NCBI RefSeq assembly: GCF_044748305.1
Contig: NZ_JBIVFT010000014.1
Location: 15,651 to 79,650, forward strand
Length of the DNA: 64,000 nucleotides
DNA from: Arthrobacter_E sp044748305
GTDB taxonomy: Bacteria; Actinomycetota; Actinomycetes; Actinomycetales; Micrococcaceae
Reading direction: 5' to 3'
The translations under genes were made by a program, and so were the position numbers. A model generated the notes under the pieces. The model did not search any database and was not told the origin of the DNA. It saw nothing but the letters and a program-made list of their open reading frames with translations. Below are positions 57,691 to 64,000 of the stretch, in pieces. Position 1 is the stretch's first letter. Each line of letters starts with the position of its first letter.

Positions 57691-58652
57691 CCGCACCGGC
57701 CAATTGGACGGCGTCCGACGATGTCGTGACCGTAGGAAGATTCCGCAGAGCAGCCTGGCGTCGACCGGGAAGCGCGTCCCCGTGGCTCGCGGTTCCGGGA
57801 CTGCTTCTGGGCATCGTCTTCGTTGCTCTTCCGGTGGCCCTCGTCATTGGGTACTCGTTCATGACACGATCTCCTGGCGGAGTCGGGGTGGTTGGTCCGG
57901 TTACCACCGACAGCTGGTCGCAGCTCGTCTACGAGCAGGACTTCACGGGAAACAGCCAATTCAACGGTCAGTATTTAGCGATTCTGTGGCGTTCAGTATG
58001 GATGGCCGCGTTGACCACCGTGCTTGCGGCTATCGTTGCGGTTCCCACCGCGGTGTGGATCGCAACGCGTACCCCGAAGGTCCGAAACCTGCTGGTACTG
58101 GCAGTGACCGTTCCGTTCTGGACGAACACTCTGATTCGCACCTACGCGTGGATGATTCTGCTCAATGATCAGGGGCTGGTCAATGCTGGAATCAAGGCGA
58201 TCGGGTTCGCACCTTTGCCTCTGTTTCCCAGTCAGTTCGCAACCACCGTCGGGTTGGTGTACGTGTTCGTGCCGTTCATGATCTTGCCGATCTACACCAG
58301 TGCGGCGAAATTTGACTTTCGTCTCGCTGAAGCAGCATACGACCTGGGCGCAACGCGCTGGCGGGTGGTGCGTCGAGTGCTCGTTCCGAGCCTTCGTTCG
58401 GGGATCTTGGCGGGAAGCATGCTCGTGTTCGTCCCGGCATTGGGAGCTTTCATCCAGCCGATGCTCCTCGGCGGGGCGAAGGTCGATCTTATCGGGACTG
58501 TGATTCAGCGTCAGTTCAAAGAGTCGATGAACTGGCCATTCGGTGCCGCGATCTCAGTCGCATTGTTGGTGCTCACGCTGCTGGCACTGCTGGTGTTCGC
58601 GTTTGCTGCGAAACGACTGTCCGCTTCAGGGGAGAAAGCGAGCTTGCTATGA
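57687..58652 (+). CDS. PotB-like ABC transporter permease
   Basis: The 321-residue permease has a hydrophilic N-terminus, six membrane helices and the EAA loop LAEAAYDLGATRWRVVRRVLVPSLRSGILAG. The NTLIRTYAWMILLNDQGLVN segment is typical of PotB. It overlaps its neighbours by four bases on each side, so subunits are made in step. With PotC it forms the channel. Confidence 0.92.
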   Translation: MTAPANWTASDDVVTVGRFRRAAWRRPGSASPWLAVPGLLLGIVFVALPVALVIGYSFMTRSPGGVGVVGPVTTDSWSQLVYEQDFTGNSQFNGQYLAILWRSVWMAALTTVLAAIVAVPTAVWIATRTPKVRNLLVLAVTVPFWTNTLIRTYAWMILLNDQGLVNAGIKAIGFAPLPLFPSQFATTVGLVYVFVPFMILPIYTSAAKFDFRLAEAAYDLGATRWRVVRRVLVPSLRSGILAGSMLVFVPALGAFIQPMLLGGAKVDLIGTVIQRQFKESMNWPFGAAISVALLVLTLLALLVFAFAAKRLSASGEKASLL

Positions 58653-59476
58653 CTTCGAACGCGCCGACCGGCCTGCAACGGACGGAGAGCCGCCCTGTCC
58701 GTGCGCTCAATGCTTTCCCAGGGTTCGCCGGGATAGGCATCGGGTTGCTCATCTTCCTGTACCTACCACTCGTCGTGATCATTGGATACTCGTTCAACGC
58801 GAACAACATCGTCATGGTCTGGAGCGGATTCAGCGCCGAGTGGTATGCCAAGGTATTCAACTCCGTGCAGATTCGCGATGCGTTCCTCAATTCCCTTCTT
58901 ATCGCGTTCTGGTCGACTGTCCTCGTCTTGGTCTTCGCGGTCTTCGTCTCGGTCGGTTTGGTGAGCATGAGACGCCGGAGTTCCGCTGTCGTCGCCGGTC
59001 TCCTTTCAGCTCCCCTGATCCTGCCCGAGATCGTCCTCGCCATCGCAATTCTCAGTCTCTTCGCCTTCGCTAAGGTGCCACTGGGCATTCCGGCCATGAT
59101 CGTCGGTCATGCCGTCGTCGGTCTGCCATTCGCACTGATGACGATCCGTTCCCGTCTATCTGAGGCGGATTGGACCCAATTCGAGGCGGCAGCGGACCTC
59201 GGCGCGAATGAACGACAGATCTTTCGGCGGATCACTCTGCCGATGCTCACACCGGCGATCGTCTCCGGTGGAATGCTGAGCTTCATCGTCTCAATGGACA
59301 ACTTCATCATGTCGTTCTTCACCGCTGGTCCGGGAGCCACAACTTTACCCCTTTACATCTGGGGCTCACTACGTGTCGGCCTTACCCCTGAGATCAACGC
59401 ACTCTCGACCATGATCCTCGCTGTCTCTGTCCTAGTCCTCGTTCTATCCCAACTCATCACGAGAAAGAAGAGCTGA
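58649..59476 (+). CDS. PotC-like ABC transporter permease
   Basis: The 275-residue permease has six helices, with the PotC-like FLYLPLVVIIGYSFNANNIVMVWSGFSAEWYAKVF near the start and the EAA loop FEAAADLGANERQIFRRITLPMLTPAIVSG, then SFIVSMDNFIMSFFTAGPGATTLP. It overlaps the potB-like gene by four bases and is followed after one base by the binding-protein gene. Confidence 0.93.
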   Translation: MTSNAPTGLQRTESRPVRALNAFPGFAGIGIGLLIFLYLPLVVIIGYSFNANNIVMVWSGFSAEWYAKVFNSVQIRDAFLNSLLIAFWSTVLVLVFAVFVSVGLVSMRRRSSAVVAGLLSAPLILPEIVLAIAILSLFAFAKVPLGIPAMIVGHAVVGLPFALMTIRSRLSEADWTQFEAAADLGANERQIFRRITLPMLTPAIVSGGMLSFIVSMDNFIMSFFTAGPGATTLPLYIWGSLRVGLTPEINALSTMILAVSVLVLVLSQLITRKKS

Positions 59477-59477
59477 A

Positions 59478-60599
59478 ATGTACAGAACCAACCCGCGGAG
59501 GCGGATGCGCTTCGCCCTATTGTCCGCCGCCACGGTGGCGGTGATCCTCACTGCCACCGCGTGCAGCGGATCCGGTGATACCCAGGGCGGGAACGTGAGT
59601 TCCAGTAGCAGTTTTCCGACGAAGGGATCCGGCGAGCTCAATCTCTTCAACTTCACCAACTACATCAATCCGGACACTCTTGCGAAGTTCACCAAGGAAA
59701 CGGGAATCAAGGTCAATGTCGACACTTTCTCGTCTGCAGAGGAGATGGTCGCGAAAGTCAAGACCGGTACGGCCACCTATGACGTCGTCACCACCTCCGA
59801 CTATGTCACTCAGGATCTGATCTCGAGTGGTCAGTTGCTGGAAGTTGATGCGACTACCTGGCCGAACGGGGGGAACATCGAGAAGGATTTCGTCGACATT
59901 TACTTCGATAAGGGACGGAAATACACTACTCCCTACGCCACCGTGTACAACGGCATCGGATACAACCCCAAGGCGGTCAAGGGGCCGGTCGGCACATGGA
60001 AGGATTACTTCTCCGTGCCTGCCGGGTCAGCTGGAAAGATCGGCCTTCACGACAGCCAAACGTTTGTGATCGATGCTGCATTGCTCGCGACAGGGTCCAA
60101 GCCCTGCACGACGACTGGTTCCGATTACCAGAAGGCCCTCGAACTGCTTCAGAAGTTCAAGCCCAGCATCAAAGTGATCAGCTCGGATGGAACCATTGAT
60201 CGACTCGCCGGCGGGGAAACAGTGCTTTCCACGATGTGGAACGGATCATTTGCGCGGGCTCAGGCGCAGAACCACGACCTGAAGTATGTGCTGCCCTCCG
60301 ACGGATATGCGGTGAGTACTGACAACCTTGCCATCCTGAAGAACGCGAAGAATGCGGACAACGCCAAGATCTTCATGAACTGGATGCTCAACCCGATCAA
60401 CGCGGCCACGAACGCCAACTGGATCAAGTATTCTGTCCCGCTCACCGGCCTGGATACGGAACTGGCGAAGCTCGATGCCGGTGGTGCCCCGGTCATCATT
60501 CCCACCGCCGAGCAAGCCAAGAACGGCATCATCCAGGAGCCCTGCCCTGCCGACGTCAAGGCACAGTACGACAAGCTTTGGACCATGTTCAAGGGTTAG
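59478..60599 (+). CDS. PotD-like substrate-binding lipoprotein
   Basis: The 373-residue lipoprotein has a basic start, a hydrophobic run and a lipobox ending TATAC near residue 29. The spermidine/putrescine-type binding fold follows: GELNLFNFTNYINPDTLAKFTKETGIKVNVDTFSSAEEMVAKV, TATYDVVTTSDYVTQDLI, and GGETVLSTMWNGSFARAQ. Specificity may be for a polyamine or another amine or amide; residues alone do not settle it. It is the last gene of the operon, followed by a hairpin. Confidence 0.92.
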   Translation: MYRTNPRRRMRFALLSAATVAVILTATACSGSGDTQGGNVSSSSSFPTKGSGELNLFNFTNYINPDTLAKFTKETGIKVNVDTFSSAEEMVAKVKTGTATYDVVTTSDYVTQDLISSGQLLEVDATTWPNGGNIEKDFVDIYFDKGRKYTTPYATVYNGIGYNPKAVKGPVGTWKDYFSVPAGSAGKIGLHDSQTFVIDAALLATGSKPCTTTGSDYQKALELLQKFKPSIKVISSDGTIDRLAGGETVLSTMWNGSFARAQAQNHDLKYVLPSDGYAVSTDNLAILKNAKNADNAKIFMNWMLNPINAATNANWIKYSVPLTGLDTELAKLDAGGAPVIIPTAEQAKNGIIQEPCPADVKAQYDKLWTMFKG

Positions 60600-60611
60600 C
60601 AACTCTCTGTG

Positions 60612-60653
60612 ACGGTCGGCGGCGCCATGCGGGAAGAATGCTTCGCCGACCGT
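60612..60653 (+). terminator. Hairpin after the PotD-like gene
   Basis: ACGGTCGGCG pairs perfectly with CGCCGACCGT around a 22-base loop, 13 bases after the stop codon. Confidence 0.7.
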
Positions 60654-60994
60654 TGCTGGGTCGTTGAGGGTTGAGGCCGTCCGGCATGCGCGTTCCATGC
60701 GACAGCAGCAGTTGGAGCCAGTGGTGATCGGCCTGAAATGACACGAAAGCTGCAGTGCGCCACTTCCCTATTCGTCGCGCTCAACGGCGTTGTCGCTCGG
60801 ATCAAGACACCGGCAGACGCCTCATAGTGGTTCGCAGCTTCCCGTGAAACTGCAGTCTTCGCTGCGGCGGTGAGTGTGGTCAGCGCGAAGACGTAGAAGC
60901 CCTCGGGGTATGCGATCTGAGCGACGAGGGCGAGGAGAACCACAACCTTGCACGATAGCGGTAACCGTTGTCACGGCTCGGAGAGCCTGGAGTT
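60654..60994. other. Gene-poor region, possible decayed remnant
   Basis: No gene is convincing here. A minus-strand frame (to 60943) translates to a fairly natural-looking stretch (AYPEGFYVFALTTLTAAAKTAVSREAANHY) without a recognisable family, good start or ribosome-binding site. It may be a fossil of a gene lost during island assembly. Confidence 0.35.
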
Positions 60995-61723
60995 TCATCT
61001 TCTGCCGGACGGTTTGTCTTCACTGTCTCGTGCAGCAGAAGTGGCGACCCCGGCGATGGGAAGAACCCGGGAATCTCCTTGTTGTGCCTGTTCAATGAGC
61101 CACCCGACGCTTATATCGAAGAAACGGCCTACGAGGGCCGCTGCGCCGGGAGCGTTCCGGTCCACGAATGCCTCATAGATGGCTCGGTATGCCTCCGCAG
61201 AGGTGATGGGTTGTGCCAGGACTTCAAGGTAGGCCCTGAGCCGGGTTCGCAGCATCTTATCCAGATCGAGGAGAACCGGGTTGCAGGCCATTTCGGTCAC
61301 CGCGTCGCCGAATTCCAGGCCATGGCCAAGGACCTCAGGATATTTCTCTTGCTCGATGCATGTCTCAAGACGCTCAAGTATTCGGCCGAGCCGGCGAAGA
61401 TCCTCGGGTGTCCGTCTTTGGCACGCTAGATAGCTGCTCAGCGTTGCGGTCTCTTGGGCGACCATGAATAGATCGATGATGTCTTGATAGCTGACTTTGG
61501 CAACGCGGGCAGCTGAACGGGGCGCTCCGGGCACGGCGAGGTTTTCATCCAGAAGACAGTGAACGGCGCGACGTACCGCAGCCCGCCCTGCTTGATATTG
61601 GTCACCGATCTGACGCTCGGAAAGGGTCGTTCCTGGCGGTCTGTTTCCTGAGACGATATCGCGACGGAGTTCTGCTGCTACTCGCTCCGTCTCTTCTGAA
61701 TACGGTTGTTCCCGAAACTTCAC
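60995..61723 (-). CDS. GntR-family regulator (second of a pair)
   Basis: The 242-residue protein has a GntR winged helix (AAELRRDIVSGNRPPGTTLSERQIGDQYQAGRAAVRRAVHCLLDENLAVP) and an all-helical FCD-like effector domain. The recognition helix is AGRAAVRRA where family members usually have SRTPVREA, so DNA specificity may differ. Its ATG overlaps the stop of the other GntR gene by four bases. Coupled GntR paralogues are unusual and may form a heterodimer. Confidence 0.85.
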   Translation of the reverse strand: MKFREQPYSEETERVAAELRRDIVSGNRPPGTTLSERQIGDQYQAGRAAVRRAVHCLLDENLAVPGAPRSAARVAKVSYQDIIDLFMVAQETATLSSYLACQRRTPEDLRRLGRILERLETCIEQEKYPEVLGHGLEFGDAVTEMACNPVLLDLDKMLRTRLRAYLEVLAQPITSAEAYRAIYEAFVDRNAPGAAALVGRFFDISVGWLIEQAQQGDSRVLPIAGVATSAARDSEDKPSGRR

Positions 61724-62487
61724 GCACGACCTGCTCGATGGCCCAAGCTAGCCGACTCAAGCTTGCGGAGTTCTGTTCCGCTGCCAGCGTCGACTCGAGT
61801 CAGCAAGCTGCTGACTCGGTCGTGCTCGTCTTTTTCCTGGAACTCCTTGATCAGGCGTTCTGTCGCGTTGGGGTCCCGTTTCGCGACTGACGTGAGAATA
61901 GAGTGCAGTGCCTCAGCTACCCGAATCGGATCGGTTACAGTCACGAGAAGAGCCCTTTGCTCGGGCTCAAAGCGGCACATTACCTGAATAAAGGGAAGGT
62001 TGTGTGTGGCGTCGACCATCGTCCGTTGAGCGTGCAGCAAGGTATTGAACCCTGCAAGGGAGTCGCCGCTGTCGATCTGCTGACGTGCTGCTCGGGCCAG
62101 CTCCAGGCAGGAATTGATCTCCTCATCGCTTGCGTTGTTGAGAAGAAGCCTGATGAGCATCGGGAACAGTGACCCGTTGACTTCGCGGATGCAAGCAAGA
62201 TCAGCGGCCGTGGTCGCTCCCTTGACCTCTGCGCCGCGTTGGCGCCGCAGATCGACCAGACCGCCACGTTCGAGCAGCTCGAAGGCCATCCGGACGGGAG
62301 TTCGGCTCACACCATACTTCTGGGCCAGTTCCATTTCGATCAACCGGGTTCCTTCAAGGAGCTCTCCAGCTCGGATGCGTCGCTGAAGATCGCGGGCGAT
62401 GTCCTTGGCTCTTGCGCCATTGTGTTCGTCAACCACGTGGCTCATTTTCGCACGGACATCTTCGACTTTCCCTGGTGTGTGACCCAT
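61720..62487 (-). CDS. GntR-family regulator (first of a pair)
   Basis: The protein, about 255 residues, has a canonical GntR helix-turn-helix (ARAKDIARDLQRRIRAGELLEGTRLIEMELAQKYGVSRTPVRMAFELLERGGLVDLRRQRGAEV) and an FCD-like helical ligand domain with REVNGSLFPMLIRLLLNN. Start codons at 62487 or 62445 are both possible; upstream ribosome-binding sites are weak. It lies between the Pot-type operon and a large surface-protein gene and could regulate either. Confidence 0.84.
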   Translation of the reverse strand: MGHTPGKVEDVRAKMSHVVDEHNGARAKDIARDLQRRIRAGELLEGTRLIEMELAQKYGVSRTPVRMAFELLERGGLVDLRRQRGAEVKGATTAADLACIREVNGSLFPMLIRLLLNNASDEEINSCLELARAARQQIDSGDSLAGFNTLLHAQRTMVDATHNLPFIQVMCRFEPEQRALLVTVTDPIRVAEALHSILTSVAKRDPNATERLIKEFQEKDEHDRVSSLLTRVDAGSGTELRKLESASLGHRAGRA

Positions 62488-62856
62488 CTGACCTGGGTCG
62501 TAGCACAGGTGATCTGAACGAGGAGTCTTCAGGGACGGGATCGGGATCGCCCGGAGCCGAGTCCAAGCCGTTACCGGCGGCTCCGCTGCTTCTGATCTCC
62601 CTCTCGAGTAGTTGCTCGTTGGTAGCAATGCGCACCAGATGACGAACGGCGGGTTGAAAATGAATCTTGTTCATATTTCCCGTTCGAATCGTCTAGAATC
62701 CAAGGGAAAGTTCAATTGCCCTACATTTGCATGGACGTTAGTCTTGTGCAGCAGGCTGGTGACTGCTGTTCAAATGTGCACCAGATCGCTTCGGTGGTTC
62801 TGCCACTGTCTGCCCGAACCGCGTCCACATCGCATCCGAACCTAGAGGAGATCAGA
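62488..62856. other. Divergent intergenic region with adhesin promoter
   Basis: These 369 bases hold no convincing gene. TAGAAT at 62694-62699 is a likely -10 box for the surface-protein gene, which would give a leader of about 150 bases. The stretch is AT-rich for this genome (62650-62720). Confidence 0.5.
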
Positions 62857-64000
62857 ATGGGAAGTCATGCCCTCCAAAGATGGAGGAAGCCGTCACTACG
62901 CAAACGTCGAGTCGGCGCGTCAGTCTTGGCTGTTGCCGTCGCAACGAGCAGCACCCTGAGCGCCGCGCTCATCATGGCTCCGGCCGCCATTGCTGCTGGA
63001 GCGAATGGTTACGTCTTCAACGACGCGTGGACTTTGACCGGCTCTTCGGTCCAGACACAGTATTCTCCGAGCTCTCCCGCTCATCATTCGGCGGCTACAT
63101 CATTGCCGTCCCGGACTGGAACTGTCGATGTCACGGCTCAGTTCGTTCCTAACGAGGACCGGAGTCCTGGTTCCACCATCCTCGGAAACGGGACGAACCA
63201 GGCTGCCTATGGTGGCCAGTCCGCGATGTTCATCGGCTCGCCCACCCCGGCGGATGTCCCAGCTCTTGGCCTCTATACGAATGGTTCTGACGGTTGCGGC
63301 GGTGCACTGGGGACTACTGAGCACCAGAACTTCAGTGAGCAGTGCGATGTTGGTAAATTGACCCTGACTTTCTCGAAGCCGGTCACTGACATGGTGCTGG
63401 ACATCTCGGGCTTGGGTGGGTACTCGTTTACTGGCTCGGATGGGCGCGGATCTCGCGGTTCCTTCAATTCGACCATCTGGAGCATTGCGACAGATGGTGT
63501 CCAGTTCACCGGGCTGCCCGCTGCAGCTACGAACATGAAGACAGATGGCAAGGTGCTGAGCGTTGTCAATCGGAACACATTCACCCAGTGCAATCAGAAT
63601 CAGCAGCTCAATAGCGGAACTACCCGTGCCACGCCACGGACCGATTTTGCGGGTTGCGGTTCGGTGATCCTCAAGGGCACCTTTGACACCGTGACGTTCG
63701 ACATCGCGTCCATGGCATCGCCGTTCTCGATGTTTCCTACGGCTGAATACGGCACCGGCAGTGAGTACTTCGTGAACAACGGAACTGCGGCCTTTGACGG
63801 TGTTAACGGCAACAACCTGACTCAGAGTGAACGCAGCCTGACGGGTCGTCCAGATTCCTCGCAGAACTCCGATCTTCAGCGTGTGTCCTTGCGTTTGCCG
63901 CAGATGGGTGCGATTGGTGATCGGGTGTGGAATGACGCTAATGGCAATGGTGTTCAGGATGCTGGTGAGGCCGGTATTCAGGGTGTGATGGTTGAGTTGT
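62857..64000 (+). CDS. Large secreted surface protein with SdrD B-like repeat, 3' end outside window
   Basis: The frame from ATG 62857 (GAGGAG upstream) stays open to the right edge, giving at least 381 residues. It begins with a long signal peptide (basic RKPSLRKRRVG, then a hydrophobic stretch ending near APAAIAA). An extracellular beta-rich region with several cysteines follows, and from about residue 350 the start of an SdrD B-like repeat: GAIGDRVWNDANGNGVQDAG then EAGIQGVMVEL, whose DxNxNGxxD part suggests calcium binding. Such repeats are normally tandem and precede a wall anchor. Codon use is GT- and AT-richer than the left part of the window. Confidence 0.88.
   Translation, partial: MGSHALQRWRKPSLRKRRVGASVLAVAVATSSTLSAALIMAPAAIAAGANGYVFNDAWTLTGSSVQTQYSPSSPAHHSAATSLPSRTGTVDVTAQFVPNEDRSPGSTILGNGTNQAAYGGQSAMFIGSPTPADVPALGLYTNGSDGCGGALGTTEHQNFSEQCDVGKLTLTFSKPVTDMVLDISGLGGYSFTGSDGRGSRGSFNSTIWSIATDGVQFTGLPAAATNMKTDGKVLSVVNRNTFTQCNQNQQLNSGTTRATPRTDFAGCGSVILKGTFDTVTFDIASMASPFSMFPTAEYGTGSEYFVNNGTAAFDGVNGNNLTQSERSLTGRPDSSQNSDLQRVSLRLPQMGAIGDRVWNDANGNGVQDAGEAGIQGVMVEL

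Noticed and set aside
60596..60943. Possible 115-codon gene on the minus strand
   Set aside because: No start context, no recognised family, and the end of the frame overlaps the PotD-like gene and its terminator.
1..64000. tRNA, rRNA and riboswitch genes
   Set aside because: Reading both strands by eye showed no tRNA cloverleaf with a conserved T-loop, no rRNA segments and no recognised riboswitch core; a covariance-model scan would be needed to exclude small RNAs.

Overview
The window is 64 kb of a high-GC actinobacterium, most likely an Arthrobacter-like member of the Micrococcaceae. Supporting signs are the very GC-rich codon use, a clpB promoter carrying an HspR-type (HAIR) inverted repeat, a DUF3073 gene, actinobacterial Asp23/DUF6286 envelope-stress genes, and many start codons lying only 6-8 bases after a TANNNT -10 box (leaderless messages). 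No rRNA, tRNA, CRISPR array or intact insertion sequence was seen.

Layout. 1-1292: an XRE/cupin regulator with an EamA exporter that runs off the left edge. 1477-4791: the acetate pathway pta-ackA. 4879-8927: a MacB-like ABC transporter divergent from a NarL-type two-component system. 9022-10727: a YhgE/Pip-like membrane protein divergent from a MarR regulator. 10763-11461: an AlaX-type tRNA-editing protein. 11483-15407: an envelope-stress module of ECF sigma factor, zinc-finger/Asp23-like protein and a divergent Asp23-DUF2273-Asp23-DUF6286-AmaP-GlsB operon. 15505-22441: VOC protein, tag, trmB, a CynX-like MFS carrier, a secreted subtilase and small membrane or lipid-binding proteins. 22457-30437: SoxR with an MFS pump, a LacI-controlled sugar or polyol catabolic operon, and a second, paralogous MFS pump. 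30519-34094: DEAD-box helicase and a MarR/MFS pair. 34121-40329: RidA, a polar amino-acid ABC importer and an FMN 2-hydroxy-acid oxidase facing a PucR-type activator. 40406-48733: MBL hydrolase, HutD, TrpF, APC permease, YccF, a VanY-like carboxypeptidase beside a VanR/VanS-like system, ComB, and a DUF4031-HD fusion. 48913-53076: clpB, a septum-formation-like membrane protein, DUF3073.

From about 53.2 kb the character changes. A broken IclR gene marks the edge of a visibly less GC-rich block with a double-HTH Lrp/AsnC regulator, an amidase, a complete PotABCD-type importer, two overlapping GntR genes, and the start of a large SdrD-B-repeat surface protein cut by the right edge. This looks like an acquired island for uptake and hydrolysis of an unidentified amide.

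The most striking non-coding theme is a set of long, near-perfect intergenic palindromes in several sequence families. Arms of different copies differ by matched (compensatory) changes, and in four places the palindrome supplies the last codons and stop codon of the neighbouring gene. A second theme is efflux: four exporter genes each sit beside, and share a palindromic operator with, a SoxR, MarR or XRE regulator.
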